In this document: in pieces, positions 12,131 through 19,281 of the stretch | How the letters are laid out: each line of letters opens with the position of its first letter | Numbering within the stretch: the stretch's first letter is position 1 | NCBI GenBank assembly: GCA_050174775.1 | Contig: JBFXJP010000001.1 | Coordinates: forward strand, 806,001 to 870,000 | Direction: 5' to 3' | DNA: 64,000 nucleotides | Source of the DNA: CAYPGJ01 sp050174775 | Lineage (GTDB): Bacteria > Planctomycetota > Phycisphaerae > Phycisphaerales > UBA1924 | Program-made: the position numbers and the translations under genes | The notes under the pieces: model-generated | What the model saw: only the letters and a program-made list of their open reading frames with translations | The model's database searches: none | What the model was told of the DNA's origin: nothing

Positions 12131-12404
12131 AACGCTCGCCCTCGCGAGAACGCTTCGGCCGATCGCCGCCGCGCTCCGGCTCCCCCTCAGGCCCGTCCGG
12201 CCTTCCGGGGAACACACCGTCGAGGACGCGTGGGCTGATCGGTCGTGCCCCACTCCAGGGGACGGCCGATGAGCACGCGCATCCTGCACCTTTCTCCCGC
12301 CCCGGCCACACACCGGGGCAACCGATCCACCATACATCGGCTCGCACGCGATTCCACACAAACCACCCCAACAACCCCCTTTTTCCCCCGCCCACACCCC
12401 TACC
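12131..12404. other. Intergenic region between divergent rnc and rpmH
   Basis: C-rich on the + strand and without a convincing gene. The poly-pyrimidine stretch near 12378-12400 and the promoter just downstream are the only clear features. No DnaA-box cluster was seen, although rpmH often lies near an origin. Confidence 0.4.
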
Positions 12405-12406
12405 CG

Positions 12407-12435
12407 TGGCACGCCTCGCTCAGCCCGGCTATATT
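12407..12435 (+). promoter_or_regulatory. Sigma70-type promoter of rpmH
   Basis: TGGCAC (12407-12412), 17-bp spacer, TATATT (12430-12435), about 70 bp before the L34 start. Confidence 0.6.
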
Positions 12436-12504
12436 CCCCGCCCCCGGACCCCGGCCTACGAACCGCCGATCCGGGCCTCGACACCCGTTCCCTGCGAGTC
12501 CGCC

Positions 12505-12648
12505 ATGCATTATCACCGTCGTTGCAGCAAGATCACCCGCGTCCGCTCGGTCGGCTTCCGCGCCCGCATGAAGTCCAAGAACGGGCGCAAGATGATCAAC
12601 CGCAAGCGCCGCGTCGGCCGCTCCGTGAACGTCAAGAAGAAGTCCTGA
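12505..12648 (+). CDS. rpmH: 50S ribosomal protein L34
   Basis: 47 residues, very basic. The core GFRARMKSKNGRKMINRKRR is the L34 signature (GFRARM.T..GR..L..RR). The N-terminus MHYHRRCSKITRVRS replaces the usual MKRTYQPS-type start, a divergence I associate with planctomycetes. The C-terminus VNVKKKS is short. The gene normally pairs with rnpA (RNase P protein) and sits by dnaA; here the next gene is sucC and dnaA lies 35 kb away, so the ancestral rpmH-rnpA-dnaA order is broken. Confidence 0.9.
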   Translation: MHYHRRCSKITRVRSVGFRARMKSKNGRKMINRKRRVGRSVNVKKKS

Positions 12649-12769
12649 GCGCAGACGCCCACACGCGTCCCCCGCGCGCACGCTTCCGGTCATGCCACGC
12701 CGACTCCGTTTTTCTCCCATGGCGCTGTAACCCTGCGCACGCACCGCCATCCGCTATTCTCTGCGCGCC

Positions 12770-13969
12770 ATGAAGATCCACGAACACCAAGCGCGCGAAC
12801 TCCTCGCCTCCGCCAACATCCCCGTCCCCCCCGGCCACGTCGTCACCTCCATCGAGGACGCCGCTCGCGCCTACCGCGAAGCCACCTCGGCCGCCGGCAC
12901 TCCACTCGCCGTCGTCAAGGCGCAGGTCCACGCGGGCGGGCGCGGCAAAGCGGGCTTCGTCAAACTCGTCAAGTCCGCCGATGAAGCCACCCAGGCCGCG
13001 CGCTTCATGCTCACCAACCGCATGAAGTCCCCCCAGACCCCACCCGAGGGTCTCGAGGTCAAGAAGCTCCTCATCGCGGCAGGCGTCGACATCGCCAAGG
13101 AGTACTACCTCGCCATCACCACCGACCGCGCCACCCGCCGCAACGTCCTCATCGCCTCCTCAGAAGGCGGCGTCGAGATCGAGGAAGTCGCCCACCGCAA
13201 TCCCTCCGCCATCAAGAAAGTCCCCATCCACCCCACCGCCGGCCTCCAGCCCCACCAGGCCCGCTCCCTCGCCTTCGAGCTCGGCTTCAAGGGCAAGCAG
13301 GTCAACCAGGCCGCGAACATCATGATCGCCCTCTCGCGCCTCTACGTCGAGAAGGACTGCGCGCTGGCCGAGATCAACCCGCTCATCGTCACCCCCCCCA
13401 CCGGCTCGCATCCCGACGGCCAGGTGCTCGCCATCGACGCCAAGTTCAACTTCGACGACAACGCGCTCTTCCGCCACGCGGACATCCAGAAGCTCTTCGA
13501 CCCGGCGGAAGAAAACCCCCTCGAGATGCGCGCGAGCAAGTTCGGCCTGAACTACATCGCGCTCGACGGCACCATCGGCTGCCTCGTCAACGGCGCCGGC
13601 CTCGCCATGGCCACGATGGACACCATCAAGCACTTCGGCGGCACGCCCGCCAACTTCCTCGACGTCGGCGGCGGCGCGAGCGAAGAGGCCGTCACCGAGG
13701 GCTTCCGCATCATCCTCTCCGACCCCAACTGCAAGGGCGTCCTCGTCAACATCTTCGGCGGCATCATGCGCTGCGACATCATCGCGCAGTCCGTCGTGAA
13801 CGCGGCCAAGGAGATCGGCTTCAAGGTCCCCCTCGTCGTCCGCCTCGAAGGCACCAACGTCGAAGCGGGCCGCAAGATCCTCGACGACGCCCGCTCGGCA
13901 ATCCCCACCATGCAGAGCGCGACCGACCTGGCCGACGCGGCGAAGAAGGTGTGCGGGGCGGTCAACTGA
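12770..13969 (+). CDS. sucC: Succinyl-CoA synthetase (ADP-forming) beta subunit
   Basis: 399 residues, full length. MKIHEHQARELLASANIPVP is the canonical start of the ATP-grasp subunit. AGGRGKAGFVKLVKS is the nucleotide-binding loop, and NGAGLAMATMDTIKHFGG with ANFLDVGGGA and VNIFGGIMRCDIIA are the signature C-terminal motifs at the subunit interface. It catalyses substrate-level phosphorylation in the TCA cycle (succinyl-CoA to succinate) together with SucD. No sucD follows, which is unusual since the pair is normally adjacent; a family A repeat and a DUF559 gene come next, so the operon may have been interrupted there. Confidence 0.95.
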   Translation: MKIHEHQARELLASANIPVPPGHVVTSIEDAARAYREATSAAGTPLAVVKAQVHAGGRGKAGFVKLVKSADEATQAARFMLTNRMKSPQTPPEGLEVKKLLIAAGVDIAKEYYLAITTDRATRRNVLIASSEGGVEIEEVAHRNPSAIKKVPIHPTAGLQPHQARSLAFELGFKGKQVNQAANIMIALSRLYVEKDCALAEINPLIVTPPTGSHPDGQVLAIDAKFNFDDNALFRHADIQKLFDPAEENPLEMRASKFGLNYIALDGTIGCLVNGAGLAMATMDTIKHFGGTPANFLDVGGGASEEAVTEGFRIILSDPNCKGVLVNIFGGIMRCDIIAQSVVNAAKEIGFKVPLVVRLEGTNVEAGRKILDDARSAIPTMQSATDLADAAKKVCGAVN

Positions 13970-13980
13970 GACCTGCTCTC

Positions 13981-14040
13981 GGGCCGCCTCTCCCACGCCC
14001 TCCGGGGCGTGGGAGAGGGTAGGGTGAGGGCTCCATGGCC
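13981..14040 (-). repeat. Palindromic repeat family A, copy A1
   Basis: A perfect 14-bp stem, CCTCTCCCACGCCC (13987-14000) with loop TCCG and GGGCGTGGGAGAGG (14005-14018), followed by the family flank AGGGTGAGGGCTCCATGGCC. Relative to the other copies it is inverted. The outer half of the stem (CCTCTCCC) is shared by all copies while the inner half (ACGCCC) is unique to this one. Confidence 0.85.
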
Positions 14041-14066
14041 TCTTTCTCCTACTCCTCTCGCATATC

Positions 14067-14510
14067 TCAACGACTATCGACGCCGTAGCCGGCCACCGAA
14101 ACGCCGGGCTTGGTCCACTCTCGAACTCCAGCATCCCACTTGATGCGCGCGAGCACACCGTCGCGGTTCCGCATCACCTCACGGACGGTCACTCTCGTCA
14201 CGACGATCCCGTTCGCTCGCATCCAGCCGTCACGCTTTGCATCCACGTTGCGCCGCTGAACGTGCGTAGCGCCATCGACTTCGACAACCAGCCGGACCTC
14301 CGGACAATAGAAGTCCGCAACATACGGGCCGAGTTGATGCTGTCGGCGGAACTTCAATCCTGCGAGCTGTTTGTTGCGGAGTTTCGACCAGAGGATCCGC
14401 TCAGGCGGCGTGAGGTCGCGCCGGAGTCTGCTGGCCGAAGTCGAATCATTGGAATGTGGCGCGTACCGGCGGGATTCGTTATCGCGCGATTGGTAATACG
14501 GCCCGGGCAT
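14067..14510 (-). CDS. DUF559 endonuclease-like protein (very-short-patch-repair fold)
   Basis: 147 residues. The core LTPPERILWSKLRNKQLAG, KFRRQHQLGPYVADFYCPE, LVVEVDGATH and GIVVTRVT is the DUF559/MTES_1575 family, a PD-(D/E)xK-like fold related to Vsr endonucleases. The acidic pairs in VADFYC and VVEVDG are the likely metal site. A 30-residue N-terminal extension is not conserved. The gene lies between two inverted family A repeats. The family is common in bacteria as single genes with no proven function. A second, clearly related copy exists at 23.4 kb. Confidence 0.85.
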   Translation of the reverse strand: MPGPYYQSRDNESRRYAPHSNDSTSASRLRRDLTPPERILWSKLRNKQLAGLKFRRQHQLGPYVADFYCPEVRLVVEVDGATHVQRRNVDAKRDGWMRANGIVVTRVTVREVMRNRDGVLARIKWDAGVREWTKPGVSVAGYGVDSR

Positions 14511-14580
14511 ATACCGGGGATCATCTCAAAGACGATCTCGCAACTCAAGACAGAAAACCGAGGGGAAGAGAAAGTGAAGG

Positions 14581-14642
14581 CATGGAGCCCTCACCCCGCC
14601 CTCTCCCATCCGCCCGCAACGGTCGGATGGGAGAGGCGGCCC
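14581..14642 (+). repeat. Palindromic repeat family A, copy A2
   Basis: The flank CATGGAGCCCTCACCCCGC is followed by a perfect 13-bp stem, CCTCTCCCATCCG (14600-14612) with an 11-nt loop and CGGATGGGAGAGG (14624-14636), then CGGCCC. The inner arm ATCCG/CGGAT differs from A1 but still pairs, so the arms co-vary between copies. Confidence 0.85.
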
Positions 14643-14663
14643 CGCGACCTGCCCGCACGTATT

Positions 14664-15140
14664 TCACCCCCCCACCACAATCTCCGCCTCCACCCTGATC
14701 GGCACACTGCACGAGTTCGCGATGAAGCAGATGTGATGCGCCCCGTCATGGAGCGACTTCGCCTTCTCCACGTCCGTCCCTGCCGCCACGCGCACCTTGG
14801 GCCGCAGGACCACCTCCGTGAACTTGCCCCCGCCCCCGCTCAGCTCCAGCTTCGCCCACACATCATCCTCATACGCCAGCACGTTCACCTTGTACTTCGC
14901 GCACAGCGCGAGGTACGAGAGCATGTGGCACCCCGCGATCGACGCGAGAAACATGTCCTCCGGGTTGTGGATCTTCGGGTCGCCCTTGAACATCGGGTCC
15001 GCCGTGCCCGTCATCCTCGGCTTCCCCGCAAACTCCACCCTGTACTGCCGGCTGTACGCCGAGTAGTCCAGCGTCCCTACCTTCTCATCCCCCTCCCACA
15101 CCAGCTTCGCGTTGTATTCGTGCCCGCGTCCGTCCGACAT
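14664..15140 (-). CDS. OsmC-family peroxide-detoxifying protein
   Basis: 158 residues. The OsmC/Ohr signature IHNPEDMFLASIAGCHMLSYLALC carries the first reactive Cys (C71), and HHICFIANSCSVPI carries the second (C138; C144 is an extra Cys). The family reduces organic hydroperoxides with a dithiol mechanism in the cytoplasm. The sequence belongs to the YhfA/OsmC branch rather than to Ohr proper. It is divergent from the EF-hand protein gene. Confidence 0.88.
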   Translation of the reverse strand: MSDGRGHEYNAKLVWEGDEKVGTLDYSAYSRQYRVEFAGKPRMTGTADPMFKGDPKIHNPEDMFLASIAGCHMLSYLALCAKYKVNVLAYEDDVWAKLELSGGGGKFTEVVLRPKVRVAAGTDVEKAKSLHDGAHHICFIANSCSVPIRVEAEIVVGG

Positions 15141-15369
15141 CGCTCACGCTCCTTTCCGTTGCGCTCCGCAGCCTCGTTTCCGACAGGCGCACACTACGAC
15201 GCCCCCCACAGCACGGCAACGCACGCGCGCCACGCCTGAAAACCTCCCGCCCATCGCTCCGCAAACCGCACGAAACGCCCACCATGCGGCCGATGCAATA
15301 CCCCGCCCCCACCCCGCGTTCTCCTCTCGTCGTGGGGGCCTCGTCAGCCCCGTACTCAGGAGGATTCCG

Positions 15370-16383
15370 ATGCAGATGCGCAGCACATTGATCACCGCTT
15401 CGATCCTGGCCCTCGCAGGCGCCCTGGCTGGCGCCGCGGCCGATCAGCCCGCCCAGCTCAGCGAGCCCGGCCATCACCCCTTCGCCCGCATGCGCCATCA
15501 CGTCATGGGCGACCGCGGCCCGATGGGCGAAGGCCGTCCGATGCGACACCGCCACGCCGAGATGCTCAAGCAGTTCGACGCGGACGGCGACGGCTCGCTC
15601 AGCGAGTCCGAACGCGAGACCGCGCACGCCGCGATGAAGGCCCGTCACGAGGAGCGTCGCGCCGAGATGATCAAGCGGTTCGACGCGGACGGCGACGGCT
15701 CGCTCAGCGAGTCCGAACGCGAGACCGCGCACGCCGCGATGAAGGCCCGTCACGAGGAGCGTCGCGCCGAGATGATCAAGCGGTTCGATGCGGACGGGGA
15801 CGGCTCACTCAACGAAGCCGAGCGCAAGGCCGCGCACGAAACCCTCAAGGACGAGCTCCCCCCCCGCGCCCGCAAGGCCATGGGCAAGATGCACAAGCAC
15901 ATGCTCGAGCAGTTCGACGCGGACAAGGACGGCGTCCTCAGCGAGGCCGAGCGTGAAGAGGCACGCACCACCATGAAGGCCCGCCACGAGCAGCGCCGCG
16001 CCGAGATGATGAAGCGCCTCGACACCGACGGCGACGGCGAGGTCTCTCAGGGCGAGAAGGAAGCCTTCCACTCCCGGATGAAGGAGCGTCACGCCGAGAT
16101 GCGCGAGCATCACCAGCAGATCCTCGAACGCTTCGACGCCGACAAGGACGGCACGCTCAACGAGAACGAGCGCCGCGTCGCCCACGAGACGATGCGGGCC
16201 GAGATGCGCGTCAAGCACGCCACCAGGTCCCTCGATGCGGACGGCAACGGCTCGCTCAGCGAGGCCGAGATCAAGGCCGGCATCCAGCGAATCAACGAGG
16301 GCGACCGCCGCCTCGACCTGACCGGCGACGGGCAACTCAACGAGGACGACATCGCCGCCCTCATGCGTCTCGCCGGCAACTGA
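15370..16383 (+). CDS. Secreted protein with eight EF-hand calcium-binding repeats
   Basis: 337 residues from ATG 15370, preceded by AGGAGG, and opening with a signal peptide (MQMRSTLITASILALAGALA-GAAA). Eight EF-hand loops of the form DADGDGSLSESE follow, each spaced by a basic helix such as RETAHAAMKARHEERRAEMIKRF. The loops are DADGDGSLSESE (twice), DADGDGSLNEAE, DADKDGVLSEAE, DTDGDGEVSQGE, DADKDGTLNENE, DADGNGSLSEAE and DLTGDGQLNEDD. It should bind several calcium ions in the periplasm or outside the cell. A strong terminator follows. Similar EF-hand proteins are frequent in planctomycetes; the partner is unknown. Confidence 0.85.
   Translation: MQMRSTLITASILALAGALAGAAADQPAQLSEPGHHPFARMRHHVMGDRGPMGEGRPMRHRHAEMLKQFDADGDGSLSESERETAHAAMKARHEERRAEMIKRFDADGDGSLSESERETAHAAMKARHEERRAEMIKRFDADGDGSLNEAERKAAHETLKDELPPRARKAMGKMHKHMLEQFDADKDGVLSEAEREEARTTMKARHEQRRAEMMKRLDTDGDGEVSQGEKEAFHSRMKERHAEMREHHQQILERFDADKDGTLNENERRVAHETMRAEMRVKHATRSLDADGNGSLSEAEIKAGIQRINEGDRRLDLTGDGQLNEDDIAALMRLAGN
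15573..15782 (+). repeat. Exact 105-bp tandem duplication inside the EF-hand gene
   Basis: Bases 15573-15677 and 15678-15782 appear identical and encode one 35-residue EF-hand unit each. The downstream units have diverged, so this is a recent duplication that added one calcium site. Confidence 0.85.
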
Positions 16384-16412
16384 CCCCAATCCACAAGCCG
16401 CCCTCTCGCTCC

Positions 16413-16442
16413 CCGGCGACGCCCCGCGTCGCCGGTTTTTTT
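16413..16442 (+). terminator. Intrinsic terminator of the EF-hand gene
   Basis: Stem CCGGCGACGC / GCGTCGCCGG with loop CCC, then a run of seven T. Confidence 0.92.
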
Positions 16443-16491
16443 ACGCGCCCGACGAATCCCCCCGTTCCGGCGCCCGGTAGAGTGTCACGTC

Positions 16492-16998
16492 ATGGCAGCC
16501 CCATTCCAGATCGACACGAAGAAGGTCGCCGATCGACGCCCGCTCTCCTTCAACTCCATCGAGGAGATCGAGAAGGACATGGACCACCTGCTCGACGCCG
16601 AGCGCGACGGCAGGCTCCGCCAACTCGGCAACTGGACCCCCGGACAGATCTTCTGGCACGTCGGCGAGATCATGCGCGGCTCCTTCGAGGGCATCCCCCT
16701 CAAAGCCCCCTGGTTCATCCGCGTGCTCGGCGCCACCGTCATCCGAAAACGCGTCCTCGGACCCAAAGGCTTCCCCACCGGCATCCCGCTCCGCGGCCCC
16801 GCCGAGACCATCATCGCCGACCCCGACATCACCTCCGACGACGGCGCCGCATACCTCCGCACCCAACTCCACCGCGTACGCGCCGGCGAGAAGATGACCC
16901 AACGCAGCCCTTTCCTGGGCCCCATGTCCCATGAGGACTGGTGCGCGCTGCACCGCAACCACGCGGCCCTCCACTTCTCCTTCCTCAGGCCCGAATAG
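16492..16998 (+). CDS. DUF1569 (DinB-like) protein
   Basis: 168 residues. The pattern QLGNWTPGQIFWHVGEIMRGSFEG and the late MSHEDWCALHRNHAALHFSFL match DUF1569, a four-helix DinB/YfiT-like family abundant in planctomycetes. The spaced His residues (HVGE, HRNH) are the expected metal-site positions. The biochemical function is not known. It is cytoplasmic, with no signal peptide, and about 60 bp upstream of the next gene on the same strand. Confidence 0.75.
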   Translation: MAAPFQIDTKKVADRRPLSFNSIEEIEKDMDHLLDAERDGRLRQLGNWTPGQIFWHVGEIMRGSFEGIPLKAPWFIRVLGATVIRKRVLGPKGFPTGIPLRGPAETIIADPDITSDDGAAYLRTQLHRVRAGEKMTQRSPFLGPMSHEDWCALHRNHAALHFSFLRPE

Positions 16999-17059
16999 GG
17001 TGGCCTCAACACGCCCGCGTACACTTGAGCCACAACACCAGCCCGCCGGAGAACCCACG

Positions 17060-17950
17060 ATGTACCGCACGTTCGTCTCGGCTCTCACCGCTCTCGCTCT
17101 CGCGCCCCTCACCCTTGCAGACCCCATCAATCTCGCGCCGAAGTTCGAGGTCGGCCGATCCACCAAGTACCGCTACGCGAGCGAGACCTCACAAAAGTTC
17201 ATCGTCTCCGGACGCGAGCAGGGCGCCGGCTCCTCCTCCTCCGACACGCGCGCGACGCTCACGGTGGACTCCGTGGACGACCAGAACGCCGTGATCACCG
17301 TGGTCTTCGACTCCGCGGTCATCGAGGGCAAGACGGCACAGCTCGACGTGGTCTTCGACAGCAGCCTGCCCCCCGAGCGCGACCCCCCCACTCCCCTCTC
17401 CGTCGCCATCCGCTCCTTCATCGGCCAGCCCGTGAAGTGCATCGTCAGCCTCGACGGCGCCCTCATCCGCGTCGAGCCCGGCTTCGACTACCTGCCCAAG
17501 GACGACCGCGCACGCCGCCTCGCGCTCCAGTACCTCAGCGAGCCCAATCTCCGCTGGCTCATCGACACCGTCTATCTCGCCAAGACCGACCCCTCCACCA
17601 CCAACGTCGGAGAGAACTGGACGCGCACGCGCACCGAGTCGCACCCCCTCGGCTCGCTCCGCACCATCCAGACCTACACCGTGAACACCGACAACGCGGG
17701 CCTGGCCGACATCACCATCAAGGGCACCGACGAGGTCCAGAAGCTCGTCGGCGTCGGCGCGGGCCAGGGCGCGGAGAACGTCGAGCACCTCCCCGGCGAG
17801 ATCACCGGAACGCTCCGCTGGGACTCCAACCGAGGCCAGGCCGACCGCTTCGAGATCACCACCAAGTCCGAGGACGTCGAGCGGCACCCGCAGGCCGGCG
17901 AGATCCGCAAGATCGTCGTCCAGAACATCATCGTCGAACGCCTCGGCTGA
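17060..17950 (+). CDS. Exported protein of unknown function (DUF6263-like)
   Basis: 296 residues with a signal peptide (MYRTFVSALTALALAPLTLA-DP). The all-beta pattern beginning FEVGRSTKYRYASETSQKF, with repeated edges such as GQPVKCIVSLDGALIRVEPG and NVGENWTRTRTESHPLGSLRTIQTYTV, resembles the DUF6263 family of secreted planctomycete proteins. That assignment is by eye. The start is ATG 17060. It is followed 13 bp later by a methyltransferase gene, so the two are probably cotranscribed. Confidence 0.65.
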   Translation: MYRTFVSALTALALAPLTLADPINLAPKFEVGRSTKYRYASETSQKFIVSGREQGAGSSSSDTRATLTVDSVDDQNAVITVVFDSAVIEGKTAQLDVVFDSSLPPERDPPTPLSVAIRSFIGQPVKCIVSLDGALIRVEPGFDYLPKDDRARRLALQYLSEPNLRWLIDTVYLAKTDPSTTNVGENWTRTRTESHPLGSLRTIQTYTVNTDNAGLADITIKGTDEVQKLVGVGAGQGAENVEHLPGEITGTLRWDSNRGQADRFEITTKSEDVERHPQAGEIRKIVVQNIIVERLG

Positions 17951-17963
17951 GCCCGCGCACCGC

Positions 17964-18791
17964 ATGACCGACACCCAGGGCTACGTCCTCGGCGTGAACA
18001 CCGCCGAACTCCACCGGCTCGGCCTGCAGCACCAGCTCTGGTCCGAGCAGACCCACGCTCTCTGGGAACGCGGCGCGATCCGGCCCGGACAGACCGTCCT
18101 CGACATCGGCGCCGGCCCCGGCTACGCCGCGTGCGACCTCGCGCAGCTCGTGGGGCCCACGGGGCGCGTCATCGCGCTCGACGAAGCGCCGATGTACCTC
18201 GACCATCTCCGCAGCCAGGCCGAGGCCCGGGGATTGACCAACATCGACGTCCGCAAGGGGGACGCGCAGGACGTCATCGGCGCCGGCGTGCAGCCCGGCT
18301 CGTGCGACGCGGCGTACGCGCGCTGGGTCATCTGCTTCGTGCGCGACCCCGGCGCGGTGATCGCGGGCGCCGCGAGAGCGCTCAAGCCGGGCGGCGCCCT
18401 CATGCTCTCCGACTACTTCAACTACGAGTCGATGACGCTGGCGCCCAAGTCGGAGGTCTTCACGCGGACCATCGCGGCGGTGGCCCGCTCGTGGCGCGAC
18501 CGAGGAGGCGACCCGGACGTCATGGCCCGCGTGCCCGAGCTGCTGCACGAGCACGATCTCGAGCTGCGCGACATCCGCGTCCACGTCCGCGTCGCTCGAC
18601 CGGGGCAGATGATGTGGGCGTGGCCCGACTCGTTCTACCGCAACTTCGTGCCGGAGCTCTGCCGCACCGGCTATCTGAGCGAGGCCGAGCGCGACGCCTT
18701 CCTGCGCGAGTGGGATGCTCGCTGCGCGAACCCCCACGCCTTCGCGCAGACCCCCCCGGTCTACGACGTGCTCGCGATCAAGCGGGGCTGA
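17964..18791 (+). CDS. Class I SAM-dependent methyltransferase
   Basis: 275 residues. Motif I is VLDIGAGPGYAACDLA (about residues 46-61), motif II is GRVIALDEAPMYLDHL, followed by a GDAQD acidic site, CDAAYARWVICFVRDPGAVI (motif post-II) and LKPGGALMLSDYF (motif III). It resembles ubiquinone-biosynthesis-type and generic small-molecule methyltransferases. The C-terminal third (ARPGQMMWAWPDSFYRNFVPEL) probably forms the substrate lid. The substrate is unknown. The gene is convergent with rpmB, and a shared hairpin terminator separates them. Confidence 0.88.
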   Translation: MTDTQGYVLGVNTAELHRLGLQHQLWSEQTHALWERGAIRPGQTVLDIGAGPGYAACDLAQLVGPTGRVIALDEAPMYLDHLRSQAEARGLTNIDVRKGDAQDVIGAGVQPGSCDAAYARWVICFVRDPGAVIAGAARALKPGGALMLSDYFNYESMTLAPKSEVFTRTIAAVARSWRDRGGDPDVMARVPELLHEHDLELRDIRVHVRVARPGQMMWAWPDSFYRNFVPELCRTGYLSEAERDAFLREWDARCANPHAFAQTPPVYDVLAIKRG

Positions 18792-18824
18792 AAGCAACAA
18801 CGCCCGCGACGATCGTCACGGGCG
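18790..18824 (-). terminator. Terminator between the methyltransferase and rpmB genes
   Basis: CGCCCGCGACGATCGTCACGGGCG is an inverted repeat with one mismatch pair. On the minus strand it is followed by GTTGTTGCTTTC, so it suits rpmB best. Confidence 0.65.
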
Positions 18825-18852
18825 CTGGGGAATGCTCGAGTCGTGCAGCGGC

Positions 18853-19128
18853 TTAGTGCTGCTCTTGCTTCTGCTGACGCGTGTACCCGTACTTGCGCCG
18901 GAGCGGCTTGACCACGTCGCCGTTGCGGATGGCCTTGGTCGACACAAGGATGCGGACCTCGCGCCCGTCGATCAGCGCCCGAACCTTCTGCAGGTTGGGG
19001 CGGAAGGTGCGCTTCGTGATGCCCGTGGGCTTCAGACCGAAGCCGCCCTTCTGGATCGACTGGCCGCGGTAAACCCAACTGCGGCCGGAGGTCGTCTTCT
19101 TTCCGGTAATGGCGCAAACGCGTGGCAT
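18853..19128 (-). CDS. rpmB: 50S ribosomal protein L28
   Basis: 91 residues. It begins MPRVCAITGKKTTSG, with RTFRPNLQKVRALIDGREVRILVSTKAIRNG as the conserved L28 core. The zinc-type CxxC pair found in some L28 proteins is reduced to one Cys here. It is an RNA-binding protein of the large ribosomal subunit. rpmG (L33) is not next to it. The long open frame upstream of this start on the same strand is not coding, since it overlaps the divergent DUF255 gene. Confidence 0.92.
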   Translation of the reverse strand: MPRVCAITGKKTTSGRSWVYRGQSIQKGGFGLKPTGITKRTFRPNLQKVRALIDGREVRILVSTKAIRNGDVVKPLRRKYGYTRQQKQEQH

Positions 19129-19226
19129 GGCTCTGTTCGTCTCCCGTGAGGTGGGGTAGGGAGGATAGCAAGGCCGCCGTACAAGGCAAGTCCGGCTCGG
19201 GCGAGCGGATACCGTACGGGCTCCGA

Positions 19227-19246
19227 CACGCCGCGATCGCGGCGTG
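19227..19246. promoter_or_regulatory. Perfect 20-bp palindrome between divergent genes
   Basis: CACGCCGCGATCGCGGCGTG is its own reverse complement. It lies 36 bp before the DUF255 gene start and 99 bp before that of rpmB. It has no T-tract, so it is not a terminator; a dimeric-regulator site is possible. It coincides with the approximate point where strand composition changes. Confidence 0.4.
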
Positions 19247-19281
19247 CGAACCCCCAGAATACCCAGGAATCCGCGAGAAAT

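Larger units (their letters stand above)
13981..14642. mobile_element. Putative DUF559 cassette bounded by inverted palindromic repeats
   Basis: The unit runs from GGGCCGCCTCTCCC to GGGAGAGGCGGCCC. The two ends are inverted copies of one repeat family (A1 and A2), each about 60 bp and itself containing a hairpin. The DUF559 gene occupies the middle, 26 bp and about 70 bp from the inner ends. It sits right after sucC, where sucD would be expected. The layout resembles a transposable unit or a REP/RAYT-type arrangement, but no transposase is present and mobility is an inference. Confidence 0.45.

Noticed and set aside
12131..12504. Origin or rnpA gene beside rpmH
   Set aside because: GATTCCACA near 12349 is a poor DnaA-box match and stands alone. 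No RNase P protein frame lies downstream of L34.
13981..14642. Classical insertion sequence
   Set aside because: No transposase motif (DDE, HUH or Y1) is present; the only gene is a DUF559 nuclease, and target-site duplications could not be recognised.
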